DNA of 31,329 bases from DATBAK01 sp036787815 (GCA_036787815.1 DAIQOP010000007.1:1-31329), one strand, 5' to 3'; counted from the first letter of the stretch, positions 14,700-24,058 are shown. Numbers and translations are program-made. The notes: generated by a model from the letters alone, not told the origin.

Positions 14700-16454
14700 A
14701 TGGTCACGATCGACAGGGTCACCATCGACAGGGTCACCGTCGAGTCGGCTCCGCTGCCCGGGTTCGCCACGGCACCCGCTCGGGTCGGCCGGGCCCGGCA
14801 GGCCTCGCTCGACGACCTCGGCACCCCGCTCTCGCAGGTCACGTTCGTCGTCCTCGACCTCGAGACCACCGGTGGATCGCCGAGCGAGTGCGCCATCACC
14901 GAGGTGGGCGCGGTCAAGATGCGCGGCGGTGAGTGCCTCGGGCGCTTCGAGACGCTCGTGAATCCCGGGGCGCCGATCCCGCCCCTCATCACCGTCCTCA
15001 CGGGCATCACCGAGGCGATGCTGCTCCCCGCACCGCGCATCGAAGAGGTCCTGCCGCCCCTGCTCGAGTTCATCGGCGACGCGGTGATCGTCGGTCACAA
15101 CGTGCGCTTCGACCTCGCCTTCCTCGCGGCGGCCATGGTCGCCACCGATCGGCCGCCCCTCACCAACCGCCACGTCGACACGCTCGCGATGGCGCGCCGC
15201 CTGGTGCGAGACGAGCTTCCCAACCTCAAGCTGAGCACGCTCGCGCGCCACTTCCGGGTGCCCACCGAGCCCGCCCACCGTGCGTACGCCGACGCGCAGG
15301 CAACGGCCGAGGTGCTGCACGCGTTGCTCGAACGCGCCGCGTCGTTCGGGGTGCTCGGGCTCGACGATCTCCTCCTGCTCCCGAGCATGCGCGCGCATCC
15401 GTCGGCGGCGAAGCTGGCGCTCACCGCGGGGTTGCCGCGCGCGCCGGGCGTCTACCTCTTCCGCGACCGCACCGGACGCGTGCTCTACGTCGGCAAGGCA
15501 ACCAACCTGCGCTCGCGCGTGCGCTCCTACTTCTCCACCGACGACCGCCGAAAGGTGCCCCAGCTACTCCGCGAGACCACGTCGATCGACCATCTCGTGT
15601 GCCGCGGGCCGTTCGAGGCCGCAGTGCGCGAGATCCGATTGATCCAGGCGTTGCAGCCCCGCTTCAACCGCCAGGCCAAGGTGTGGCGAAAGTACGCGTA
15701 CCTCAAGCTCACGAACGAGCGGTTCCCGCGGCTCGCGGTCACGCGCGTGGCCAAGGCCGACGGCGCGACCTACGTCGGCCCGCTCCCGTCGGCCGCCGTC
15801 GCGCATCTCGTGCGCGAGGCGATCGAGACGGCGGTGCCGATCCGTCGCTGCCCGCGCAAGCTGTCGCGCACCTTCCGGCCCGACGAGGGCGCACCGTGCG
15901 TGCCGGCCCAGCTCGGCGTCGCCACGTGTCCCTGCCGCGGTCACATCGACGACGACCGCTACGCCGAGCTCGCCGAGCAGGTGCGCCGGGGGCTCCGTTC
16001 GCAGCCCACGCTCCTGCTCGATCCGCTCGAGGCGCGCATGCGCCATCTCGCCTCGGTCGAACGCTTCGAGGAAGCCGCGGCCACGCGCGAGCGCCTGGCC
16101 ACACTCAGCCGGGCGATCGCGCGCATGCGCATGGTGGAGCAGGTGCGCGCCGCGCGATGGCTCGTGGTCGACGGTCCCGAGGGTCGCCTCGATCTGCACC
16201 ACGGCCGGCTCGTCCTCACCGACGGCCCCGGCGCCGATGCCGGTCTGCTCGCGCCACCCGACGCCGAGCTCCCACCGGAACGCGACGCGATCGACGAGCT
16301 CCTCGTCACCGCGCGCCACCTCGGCAAGACGGCCACGAGCCTGCGTCTCCAACGCGCCGCCGGCACCTACGCGTCTGCGCTGCCCGTCGTGCCCTCTTAC
16401 GAGATGACGCGATCGCGCGAGCGCGCACCGCTGCCGTTGCCGTCGGGTCGCTGA
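14700..16454 (+). CDS. DEDDh exonuclease / UvrC-like GIY-YIG endonuclease fusion
   Basis: 584 aa. Residues 48-225 are a DnaQ-type 3'-5' exonuclease: VLDLETTG (Asp53, Glu55), GHNVRFDLAFL and HRAYADAQAT give the DEDDh set. Residues 240-330 are a GIY-YIG nuclease like the UvrC N terminus: GVYLFRDRTGRVLYVGKATNL. A cysteine cluster (PCVPAQLGVATCPC) and a UVR-type helix pair (about 440-470) follow, but the UvrC RNase H and helix-hairpin-helix parts are absent. This architecture is known as a conserved actinobacterial protein (mycobacterial Rv2191-like) presumed to act in DNA repair, possibly like E. coli Cho. The gene opens with a 15-bp repeat coding VTIDRVTIDRVT. Its 3' end overlaps the convergent membrane-protein gene by 58 nt. 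Confidence 0.92.
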   Translation: MVTIDRVTIDRVTVESAPLPGFATAPARVGRARQASLDDLGTPLSQVTFVVLDLETTGGSPSECAITEVGAVKMRGGECLGRFETLVNPGAPIPPLITVLTGITEAMLLPAPRIEEVLPPLLEFIGDAVIVGHNVRFDLAFLAAAMVATDRPPLTNRHVDTLAMARRLVRDELPNLKLSTLARHFRVPTEPAHRAYADAQATAEVLHALLERAASFGVLGLDDLLLLPSMRAHPSAAKLALTAGLPRAPGVYLFRDRTGRVLYVGKATNLRSRVRSYFSTDDRRKVPQLLRETTSIDHLVCRGPFEAAVREIRLIQALQPRFNRQAKVWRKYAYLKLTNERFPRLAVTRVAKADGATYVGPLPSAAVAHLVREAIETAVPIRRCPRKLSRTFRPDEGAPCVPAQLGVATCPCRGHIDDDRYAELAEQVRRGLRSQPTLLLDPLEARMRHLASVERFEEAAATRERLATLSRAIARMRMVEQVRAARWLVVDGPEGRLDLHHGRLVLTDGPGADAGLLAPPDAELPPERDAIDELLVTARHLGKTATSLRLQRAAGTYASALPVVPSYEMTRSRERAPLPLPSGR

Positions 16455-17278
16455 CCCCGACCACTCGGCGCGTGCGGGCGCGTCGACTCGGGACGCGGCC
16501 GGTTCCGACCGGGTGGCCCCTTGCGCAGGTTGCGAGCCCGCAGCCGTTCGAGACCGAACACGCCGAGCTGCACGATCAGGGCCGTCGCGAGCGCGCAGAA
16601 CGGCAGGAGCCGCGCGATCGGCACGAACCGGCCCCATCCCGCGAGCAGGAACGTGTCCTCGAGCTGCGCCTTCGTGATCACCTTCAACGAGCTCGCGATC
16701 CCGAACACGATGAGCGAGCCGAGCGGCAGTGCGATCGCCCAGAGGGCGAGCCGCAGGATCAGCGGCGGCTTCAGTGACGCGGGAGTGACGGGTACGGGAG
16801 GCACGCCGGCGGTGGGCCCGGTCGTGGCTGCGAGCTCGTCGACCGCGAGGTTGTCGATGGCGGGCGAGCGCCGGGGTCGCGCGTCGCGGCCGGGCATCCC
16901 GGGAACCGGTGCGCCCGGCACCGCCGCCGCAGCCGCCGATACGGCCGCGGGCGTGATCGACGGCAGCGCGCTCGGCGGAACCGCGCTCGGCGGCACCATG
17001 CCCGGGACCATGCCCGGGACCACGCCCGGAGGCCCGACGCCGCGCGGGCCGGCCTCGGGAACGACGGCGCTCGGACCGATCCGGGGCATCGCCTGCGTTT
17101 GCTCCCCCGCCGAGGGTGGGCGCGACCTGGTGGCCGGGCCCGGCTCGGCACGGTCGCGGAACTGTGCGGGCACCTTGAGCGCCCGCCCGCAGCCGCCGCA
17201 GCGGAACGTCGAGACGCCGCCGAGGTGGTCGAGCATCTCCTGATGCCCACAGTCGGGACACTGCAGGGCCGCCGGCAC
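16397..17278 (-). CDS. Zinc-ribbon membrane protein with Pro/Val/Ala-rich linker
   Basis: 293 aa; GTG 17278 directly follows the TGA of trpD (no gap), with GGAG inside the trpD end. Residues 7-31 hold a zinc ribbon, CPDC then CGGC, and VPAQFRDRAEPG closes it. Residues 45-165 are low-complexity Pro/Gly/Val/Ala, with short repeats VPGMVPGM and PPSAVPPSAL. Two membrane helices follow (about 172-195 and 220-245), then a basic Arg/Pro/Gly tail. It looks like a soluble metal-binding N domain tethered to the membrane. Function is not recognised. Last gene of the operon. Confidence 0.8.
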   Translation of the reverse strand: MPAALQCPDCGHQEMLDHLGGVSTFRCGGCGRALKVPAQFRDRAEPGPATRSRPPSAGEQTQAMPRIGPSAVVPEAGPRGVGPPGVVPGMVPGMVPPSAVPPSALPSITPAAVSAAAAAVPGAPVPGMPGRDARPRRSPAIDNLAVDELAATTGPTAGVPPVPVTPASLKPPLILRLALWAIALPLGSLIVFGIASSLKVITKAQLEDTFLLAGWGRFVPIARLLPFCALATALIVQLGVFGLERLRARNLRKGPPGRNRPRPESTRPHAPSGRGQRPDGNGSGARSRDRVIS

Positions 17279-18316
17279 TCAGCTCTCCTCGGCTCGTCGT
17301 TCCCGCGCGCCGACGCGGAGCCAATCGTCGAGCACGCGTGACGCCGCCCCGCTGTCGAGGGCCTCGCGCGCGAGATCGAGACCCGCCGCGAAGCCGTCGG
17401 CGAGATCGGCGACGACGAGCGCCGCAGCGGCGTTCACGATCGCGACGTCGCGCACGGCGCCGGGCTTGCCGTCGAGCACCGCGCGCACGGCGTCGGCGTT
17501 CACCGACGCGGTGCCGCCGGCGAGATCACGAGCCTCGGAGCGGGCGATGCCCACGTCGGTGGGATCGAGCGTGAACCGACGGATCTCGCCGTCGCGCAGC
17601 TCGTAGATGGTCGACGTGGTGGTCGTGGTCAGCTCGTCGAGACCGTCGTCGCCGTGGAAGACCCACGCGTGCTCGGCGCCGTTGGCCTGGAGCACCGCGA
17701 TCACCCGTTCGGCCATCGCCGGATCGGCGACCCCGACCGCCTGGCGCCGCACCCGCGCCGGGTTGGCGAGCGGCCCGAGGAAGTTGAACGTGGTGGGCAC
17801 GCCGAGCTCGCGGCGGGCCGGGCCCATGAATCGCAGGGCCGGGTGGTACCGCTGCGCGAGGCAGAAGCCGATGCCGGCCTCGGCCACGCACGCCTCGACC
17901 CCGGCCGGACCGAGCTCGATCGGGATACCGAGCGCCTCGAGCACGTCGGCCGAGCCGCATTGCGACGACGCCGCGCGATTGCCGTGCTTCACGACGCGTG
18001 CACCGGCACCGGCGGCCACGATCGCGGCGATCGTCGACACGTTGACGGTGCCGGCGCGATCGCCGCCGGTGCCGCAGGTGTCGATGGCGCCGTCGGCGAC
18101 GGTGATCGTGGTGGCGAACCGCAACATCGTGCGCACCATCGCGGCGAGCTCGGTGATCGTCTCGCCCTTGGTACGCAGCGCGACCGCGAAGCCCGCGGCC
18201 TCGATGTCGGACGCGCGCCCGGAGAGGATCTCGCTGAACGCACCTTCGATCTCGTCACCGTCGATGTCGATGCGCCGGACGAGCTTCGCGAGCACCGGGG
18301 TGATGATCTCGTTCAC
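17279..18316 (-). CDS. trpD: Anthranilate phosphoribosyltransferase
   Basis: 345 aa, full length. It joins anthranilate and PRPP in the second step of tryptophan synthesis. The PRPP/Mg loop DTCGTGGDRAGTVNVST is intact, followed by KHGNRAASSQCGSADVLEALG, FMGPARRELGVPTTFNFLGPL and the late HGDDGLDE segment. GTG 18316 directly follows the TGA of the acyl-CoA dehydrogenase, so translation is probably coupled. No other trp genes lie in the window, so this is a stand-alone trpD in an unrelated operon. A catabolic trpD paralogue is possible but the motifs give no reason to prefer it. Confidence 0.96.
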   Translation of the reverse strand: MNEIITPVLAKLVRRIDIDGDEIEGAFSEILSGRASDIEAAGFAVALRTKGETITELAAMVRTMLRFATTITVADGAIDTCGTGGDRAGTVNVSTIAAIVAAGAGARVVKHGNRAASSQCGSADVLEALGIPIELGPAGVEACVAEAGIGFCLAQRYHPALRFMGPARRELGVPTTFNFLGPLANPARVRRQAVGVADPAMAERVIAVLQANGAEHAWVFHGDDGLDELTTTTTSTIYELRDGEIRRFTLDPTDVGIARSEARDLAGGTASVNADAVRAVLDGKPGAVRDVAIVNAAAALVVADLADGFAAGLDLAREALDSGAASRVLDDWLRVGARERRAEES

Positions 18317-19483
18317 TCAATCCCACCAGAGGTCGTGGTCGAGCACTCCCTTGGCGATGAGCCCGAGCTGGATCTGCGACGTGCCCTCGACGATCGTCAG
18401 CTGCTTGGCGTCGCGGTACCAGAGCTCGGTCGGGTGATCCTCCATGTACCCCGCGGCACCGAGCATCTGGAGGGCCTCGCCCGCGACGCGGACCGCGACC
18501 TCCGAGGCGTAGTACTTCGCCATCGAGAGGTAGGGCACGTATTCCTTGGTGTACTGGCCGCGGTCGGCCATCCAGGCCGAGCGGTAGGTGAGCAGCCGGG
18601 CCGCCTCGATCTCGGTGGCGAGCTCGGCGATCTTCCACTGCACGCCCTGCATGTCGGCGATCGTCTTGCCGAACGCGGCGCGCTGCTTCACGTACTCGAC
18701 CGCGTACATGAGCGCGCCCTCGGCCAGACCGAGACCGCGCGCCGCGACCACCGGGCGCATCGAGTTGAGCCCGAGCATCGCAAGACGGAAGCCGCCGACC
18801 TCGCCGACGACGTTCGCAGCGGGCACCCGCACACCGTCGAGCACGAGCTCGCCGGTGTCGACGCCCTTCACGCCCATCTTGTGGTCGGTGCGCCCGACCG
18901 AGACGCCGGGCCACGAACGCTCGACGATGAAGCACGAGATCGAGTCGTGCGCACGCGAATCGGCCGGGCCGGTCTTCGCGAACACGCAGTACCAATCGGC
19001 CTGCACGACGCCCGACATCCAGCACTTGGTGCCGGTGAGCACCCAGTCGTCACCGTCGGCGACGGCCTTCGTCCGCATCCCGACGACGTCGCTGCCGGCC
19101 TGCGGCTCCGAGAGCCCGAACCCGGCGCGCATCGACCCGGTGGCGATGGCGCCGACGTAGGTGTGCTTCTGCTCCTCGGTGCCGGCGATGAGCACCGGCC
19201 CGGTCGGCAGGCGCGTGAGCAGCAGCATGAGCGCGGCGCTGTTGGAGTACTTGGCGACCTCTTCGATCGCGATGGTCAGACCGAGGATGCCTGCTCCCGA
19301 ACCGCCGTACTCCTCGGGGATGACCAGACCGAGGAGCCCGGTGTCACGGAAGAGCTCGAAGATGTCCTGCGGGTACTCCTGGGAGCCGTCGATCTCCCGG
19401 GCGCGCGGTGCGACGCGATCCTGCGCCATCTTGCGCACGGTCGCCTGCAGCTCCGCCAGCTCCGGCGGAAGGTCGAAATCCAC
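18317..19483 (-). CDS. Acyl-CoA dehydrogenase (classical, catalytic Glu present)
   Basis: 388 aa, the normal homotetrameric form. GTG 19483 has TAGTCT 6 nt upstream, the leaderless pattern, and no ribosome site. Motifs: FGLSEPQAGSDVVGMRTKA, TGTKCWMSG, QRAAFGKTIADMQGVQWKIAE, and YRDAKQLTIVEGTSQIQ with the C-terminal Glu used as base by short- and medium-chain enzymes. It therefore differs from the divergent pair at 2685 and 3823. Likely substrates are short, medium or branched acyl-CoAs. It heads a three-gene operon with trpD and a zinc-ribbon membrane protein. Confidence 0.95.
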   Translation of the reverse strand: MDFDLPPELAELQATVRKMAQDRVAPRAREIDGSQEYPQDIFELFRDTGLLGLVIPEEYGGSGAGILGLTIAIEEVAKYSNSAALMLLLTRLPTGPVLIAGTEEQKHTYVGAIATGSMRAGFGLSEPQAGSDVVGMRTKAVADGDDWVLTGTKCWMSGVVQADWYCVFAKTGPADSRAHDSISCFIVERSWPGVSVGRTDHKMGVKGVDTGELVLDGVRVPAANVVGEVGGFRLAMLGLNSMRPVVAARGLGLAEGALMYAVEYVKQRAAFGKTIADMQGVQWKIAELATEIEAARLLTYRSAWMADRGQYTKEYVPYLSMAKYYASEVAVRVAGEALQMLGAAGYMEDHPTELWYRDAKQLTIVEGTSQIQLGLIAKGVLDHDLWWD

Positions 19484-19489
19484 CCGGCG

Positions 19490-19495
19490 AGACTA
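19490..19495 (-). promoter_or_regulatory. -10 box of the ACAD-trpD operon
   Basis: TAGTCT on the minus strand ends 6 nt before the GTG at 19483, so the transcript should start at or within a base or two of the start codon. Confidence 0.5.
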
Positions 19496-19563
19496 CCGGG
19501 CGCTCTCCGCCGCGATGGGCCTCGCAGGGTGCGCGCGTTCTCAGGGAAGCGCCCGCGCGAGCG

Positions 19564-19788
19564 TTACGACGCCTTGCGGCGCTGGCGCAGCATGCGACGG
19601 CGCTCACGCTCCGTCATGCCGCCCCACACACCGATCTTCTCGCGCCGAGTGAGCGCGTGGTCGAGGCACACCTCTCGGACGGGACAACCCGCGCAGATCT
19701 CCTTCGCCATGAGGGCGTCGTCGTCCTCGGGCGGATAGAAGATCTCCGGGTCGACGCCTCGACAGCGGGCCCATTCTCGCCAACTCAT
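19564..19788 (-). CDS. WhiB-family iron-sulfur transcriptional regulator
   Basis: 74 aa from ATG 19788 (MSWREWARCRG). Four cysteines in the family order: one in ARCRG, then CAGCPVREVC, fit ligands for a 4Fe-4S cluster. GVWGGMTERERRRM is the G(V/I)WGG turn followed by a short basic helix for DNA or sigma-factor contact. The C-terminal tail is very short. WhiB proteins sense redox or NO and act through the primary sigma factor; which WhiB this is cannot be told. A GGGAGG lies 15 nt upstream, rather far. It shares a 201-nt divergent region with the exchanger gene. Confidence 0.94.
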   Translation of the reverse strand: MSWREWARCRGVDPEIFYPPEDDDALMAKEICAGCPVREVCLDHALTRREKIGVWGGMTERERRRMLRQRRKAS

Positions 19789-19976
19789 TGCTACCAAGCC
19801 GGGCCTCCCTGCAGCCGAGCCGACTCCCCCTGATCGGCGCCTCTCCCCCGAGACCTGAGCACAGATCGCCGGCGAAGAGACGAGGCCGGGCCGGGGGGCA
19901 AGCCCAGTCTCGTCCTCGCCTGTAACACCGATGCATCCCACCCTCTTCCTGCCCGGAGATTCTTTGGTGCCACCCC

Positions 19977-19982
19977 TAGGAT
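19977..19982 (+). promoter_or_regulatory. -10 box of the exchanger gene (leaderless)
   Basis: TAGGAT lies 7 nt before GTG 19990. The rest of the 201-nt gap up to whiB holds no other element I can name; the whiB promoter was not identified with confidence. Confidence 0.45.
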
Positions 19983-19989
19983 CGGGCGT

Positions 19990-21312
19990 GTGAGCGACCA
20001 GCCCCGCCCGGGTCGTCCGGGCCTCGCGCTCGCCGCCGCCGGGTTCATTACCCTCCCCGGAGTCCTCGTACGCCTCACGGGTGTACACCCGGCCCACTGG
20101 CTCGCCGCACTCTGCTTCGGCCTGGCGATCGTGGGAGCCGCATTCCTGTTGGGCTGGGGCGCCGAGGTCGTGCAACTCGACATGTCGGCCGGACTCGCCC
20201 TGGCGATCCTGGCCCTCATCGCGGTGCTCCCGGAGTACGCGGTCGACTTCGTCTTCACCGCGCACGCCGGAACCAACCCGAAGAAGTTCGCGCCGCTCGC
20301 GCTCGCCAACATGACCGGCGCCAACCAACTCCTCATCGGAGTCGGGTGGTCACTCGTGGTGTTGCTCTCGGCCTACCGCCTCGGTCGGATCGGCGCCTCG
20401 ACCGGCGGCACGAACGCCGGGGCCCCGAGGCCTGCGACCGCCGAACGACCACCGCGCCTCGAGCCGACCGACGTGGTGCTCGCGAGGAGCCACTCCGTCG
20501 AGGTCACCTTCCTGGCGCTCGCCACGATCTACGGGTTGACCCTGCCGCTGCGGCGCACGCTCTCCCTGATCGACGCGGCCGTGCTCGTCTCGATCTTCGT
20601 GGCGTACCTGGTGCGCGTCGCCCGCGCGCCCGCCGAGGAGCCGGAGCTGGTCGGCTCCGCACTGTTGGTCGGCAGCCTTCCCGTGCGCCACCGCCGCCTC
20701 GCGGTCGCCGGCATGTTCGTGGCCGCGGCGGGAGTGATCCTGCTGTGCGCCGAGCCGTTCGCGGAATCGTTGGTGGCGAGCGGGGAAGAGTTCGGGGTGA
20801 GCACGTTCCTCCTCGTGAAGTGGCTCGCTCCGCTCGCGTCCGAGGCACCCGAGCTACTCATCGCCGGGATGTTCGCGTGGCGCTTGAACACCAACGCGGG
20901 TCTCGGCACGCTCGTGTCGTCGAAGGTCAACCAATGGACGCTGCTCGTCGGCACGCTGCCGATCGTGTTCGCGATTACGTCGAGCTCCCACCACGGCCTC
21001 CCGCTCGACGCGCTGCAGCGCGAGGAGCTGTTCGTCACCGCGGCGCAGTCGGCGTTCGCGGTCGCGATCCTCGCGAGCCGCAGCATCAGCGTGCGCGAAG
21101 CGCGCATCCTGCTCGGGCTGTTCGTCGTGCAGTTCGTCGCGACGGGCGCGCTCCCCGGCCCGGCGCGTGGCCCGGCCCGCATCGTCGCAGGGGTCGTCTA
21201 CCTCTCCCTCGCGGCGTGGCAGATCTTCGCCGAACGCCGCGAGCTGCCGGCGTTGCTGCGCGACGGGCTCTCGACTCCGTACGCGGAGATGGTTCGGGAC
21301 GCGACCGGGTGA
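19990..21312 (+). CDS. Sodium/calcium exchanger-like integral membrane protein
   Basis: 440 aa with about ten hydrophobic helices in the cytoplasmic membrane. Two inverted alpha-repeats typical of the Ca2+:cation antiporter superfamily are visible: LIAVLPEYAVDFVF with ANMTGANQLLIG (about 78-117), and LASEAPELLIAGMFAW with SSKVNQWTLLVGTLP (about 282-325). The acidic residue in each PE motif is the expected ion ligand. Cation export against Na+ or H+ is inferred; the ion is not settled. A hydrophilic loop (about 140-170) separates the halves. The stop overlaps the next start by 4 nt (GTGA). Confidence 0.85.
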   Translation: MSDQPRPGRPGLALAAAGFITLPGVLVRLTGVHPAHWLAALCFGLAIVGAAFLLGWGAEVVQLDMSAGLALAILALIAVLPEYAVDFVFTAHAGTNPKKFAPLALANMTGANQLLIGVGWSLVVLLSAYRLGRIGASTGGTNAGAPRPATAERPPRLEPTDVVLARSHSVEVTFLALATIYGLTLPLRRTLSLIDAAVLVSIFVAYLVRVARAPAEEPELVGSALLVGSLPVRHRRLAVAGMFVAAAGVILLCAEPFAESLVASGEEFGVSTFLLVKWLAPLASEAPELLIAGMFAWRLNTNAGLGTLVSSKVNQWTLLVGTLPIVFAITSSSHHGLPLDALQREELFVTAAQSAFAVAILASRSISVREARILLGLFVVQFVATGALPGPARGPARIVAGVVYLSLAAWQIFAERRELPALLRDGLSTPYAEMVRDATG

Positions 21313-21746
21313 ACGAGCACTCGCCCCCGGACCGGAACGCCCGGTTCGAGATCGATGTCACCGCGCTGCGGCGCGGCATCGTCGGCGGGCTCGTGCTGAT
21401 CGTGCCGATCTCGCTGATCGTCGCGCTCGTGAGCCACGGGCGGCACAACGGGTACGGCGGTTGGGCGTTCGTCGCGTTCGTCGCGATCCTCTACGCGTAC
21501 GCGACCGCGGGGTACGGCGCGGCGCGGACGCGCCCCGATGCGCCGCTCGCGCACGGCATGCTCGCGGGGCTCGGCGCGTTCGTCGTGTGGTTGCTCGTGC
21601 GGCTCGCGGTTCCGCTCGTGCGCGGCGACCACATCGGCTTCGGGGTCGTCGAGGTCGTCACCAACGCGCTCTTCGCCGTCGCGTTCGGCGCGCTCGGCGG
21701 CCTGTTCGCCGCCCGCCGCGGCCCCACGGCGATCCGCCCCGAGTAA
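21309..21746 (+). CDS. Small four-helix membrane protein, unknown function
   Basis: 145 aa. GTG 21309 overlaps the TGA of the exchanger gene, so translation is probably coupled. A short polar N terminus is followed by four hydrophobic segments (about 23-43, 51-70, 80-100 and 112-132) and a short basic tail. It resembles small actinobacterial membrane proteins of unknown role; it may assist the exchanger (inference from coupling only). Confidence 0.75.
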   Translation: MNEHSPPDRNARFEIDVTALRRGIVGGLVLIVPISLIVALVSHGRHNGYGGWAFVAFVAILYAYATAGYGAARTRPDAPLAHGMLAGLGAFVVWLLVRLAVPLVRGDHIGFGVVEVVTNALFAVAFGALGGLFAARRGPTAIRPE

Positions 21747-21786
21747 CCGACGCCGGCGAGTGGCCGGGCCGGCGGCCGGGCGCGGC

Positions 21787-23896
21787 TCAGGCGCGTGAGA
21801 CGCCGACCGCGTCGATCTGCACGGGCAGCCCGCCGGTCACGACCGTCAAGGTCAGCGTTCCCGATCTGACCCGCTTGAGGATCGGCAGGACGAACGTCTG
21901 GTTGCTCGTTGCGGCCGCCTGAAGGTTCACGACGGTCGCCGGGAGACCGGGGAACGACACCGAGAGCTGCCCGCACCCGTCGCAGACGGTCGCGACGATC
22001 GCAATGCGATCAGCCGTCACGCCCGCGAGCGTGAGCTGCGCGCCCGAGGTCGACGACGCCGTGAAGGTGCCGTCGACGNNNNNNNNNNCCCGCCGATGCC
22101 GCGAGTCCGCGGTCGTCGCTCGCGACCGCTTCGCACGCCGCCGGTGACCAGGCCGAGACGTTGCCGACTTCGTCGCGCGCGCGGATCGACGCGCACACCG
22201 TGTCGCCGGGGCTACCGCCGATCGTCGTCGACGTCGCGGTCGTCGCCTGGAGTCCGGCCGGATAGACGTACGCGCCGAACGCGCTTCCCGATGGGGCGAT
22301 CCGGTACCGCACGTCGTAGTCGGCAACGCCGCTGCGCGAATCGGTCGCGCTCCAACTCGCCCCGATCTCGTTCGTCGGCGTGAACGGCGCGGTGGGTGTG
22401 GTCATGGCCACGTTCGGAGCGACGCGGTCGGCAACGAAGTTCGCGGTCGCGGGAGGGCTCGTGCCGTCCGGGCCGCTCACGATCACGGAGAACGAGTGGG
22501 GCCCGTCGGAGAGATCGGCGAGCGTGTACGGCGAGGAGCACGCGACCGGCGCCGCGCTGTCGAGCTGACAGGTGTAGCTCGGACCGGTCTGGTTGCTGGT
22601 GAAGCCGAACGTGGTGCCCGCGCCGACGATCGCGCCGTTGGCGGGCCCGGACGTGAAGCGGACGTGAGCGCCACCCGACGATCCGAACATCGTGAGGTGC
22701 GTCCGGGCGGGAACCGCGAGGTGGCCTTCGGCCTCCGCGAGTCCCGTCAGGCCATTGGCGTTGTGCTCGTCGGGCGCCGAGATCCCGCCACCGGCCGAGC
22801 CCGACCACACACCCGCGCCGGTCAGCTCGTCGAGGACGTGGACGTCGCCGGTTCCGGCCCCTTCGATGACGTAGCCGTTCACCACGAGCGGCGCGGTCAC
22901 GTAGTTGCCGTCGGAGTTCGACCACTCGGTCGTGCCGGTCGTGATGTCTGTCGCCGTCACGGTTCCACTTCCGAGGGTGAACATCGTGTTGGCGTCGAAC
23001 GCGGGCGCGGTGACCGACGCGAAGGAACCGACCGAGTTCCCGTTGGCCTCGTCGAGGATCGCGGGCGTCATGCCCGCGTCGTCCCGGATGTAGTCGCGGC
23101 CGCCGTGGAGGACGTCGGTCCGGCCACCACCGCCTTCGCAGCCGGTCGAGTGGTGCCAACGCAACGCGCCGGCCGTCGTGAACGAATACGCCTGCTCGCA
23201 CGCGTACGAGACGTAGACGCCCGTGCTGTCGATCGCCGGAGAGCTGTGGTCGCCGTTCATGACGCCCGCCGACCAGTTGACCGCACCGGTCGCCTCGTCG
23301 ACCGCGTACACGGTGCCGCCGCTCCCTGCGCCACCCGCGTAGACGACGCCGCCCGCGGCCGTCGGCGGCGAGGTGAAGGCGTACTGCCCGGGCATCTGCT
23401 TCGACCAGTCGACGGCGCCGGTCGAGGCGTCGAGCGCGGTGAGCACGCCGTCGAAGTTGAGCGCGAAGACGCGGCCGTTCTCGTAGGTGAGCGCGCCGAA
23501 GCCGTAGGTGCCGCCGATGTCGACCGGACCCCAGATCCGGTTCCCCGTCTCGATGCCGTACGCGGAGACCGAGGTTCCGTAGCCCGTGTGGTGCGCGACG
23601 TCGACGAACACGACACCGTCGACGATCAACGGGTACTGCACCGTGCCGCGCAGGTTCAGCGACCAGAGCTTGGTGAGCGGCGCGATGAAGGTGGTGTCGT
23701 CCTGGCGCCCGTCGTGCGTCGGGTTGATCTGGTACGCCGTTGCCGACGAGTCGACCGCGGTCGGCGACGCTGCCGAGCGCCGGGGCGCCGCCCCCGCCGG
23801 CGTGCCCGCCGTTCCGATCGCCGCCCCCAGTGCGACGGCCACGACGACCGTCACGCGCACCGCACGCAGCCCGCCTCGAGCAGCCCGTTCGATCAC
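21787..23896 (-). CDS. Secreted PQQ-type beta-propeller protein with Ig/Fn-like domains, interrupted by an assembly gap
   Basis: GTG 23896 gives a signal peptide: basic VIERAARGGLRAVR, a hydrophobic stretch, then GTPAGAAP as a likely cleavage area. GTG 23908 in frame is an alternative. The body has at least five propeller-blade motifs of the form hxDxxTGxxxW (for example ALDASTGAVDWS, AVDEATGAVNWS, ATDITTGTTEWS). An Ig-like segment (DGPHSFSVIVSGPDG) and a fibronectin-like segment (ADYDVRYRIAPSG) follow up to the 10-N gap at 22079. Beyond the gap the C-terminal region continues in another frame (VDGTFTASSTSGAQLTLAGV to the TGA at 21787) and fits the same protein, so the gap length is a placeholder and the frame break is not biological. 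Extracellular binding or structural role; no enzyme motif seen. Confidence 0.82.
22079..22088. other. Assembly gap (10 N)
   Basis: Ten N inside the propeller protein gene. The reading frame differs on the two sides, so the true missing length is not 10 bases. Confidence 0.98.
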
Positions 23897-24058
23897 GATG
23901 TTCCCCACTTCTCCCAGTCCCGCGCCGCCGCGAGGCCGGTGAGCGTATCCCGCGGTCAGTGGTCGAAACAACGGTCTCCGTGAGCAATCGACCTTGGCTC
24001 CAGCGCCGGTGGCCGACTACGCTGCGCGACCGTCGGTGGGACGACTTCTGGGGGAATC

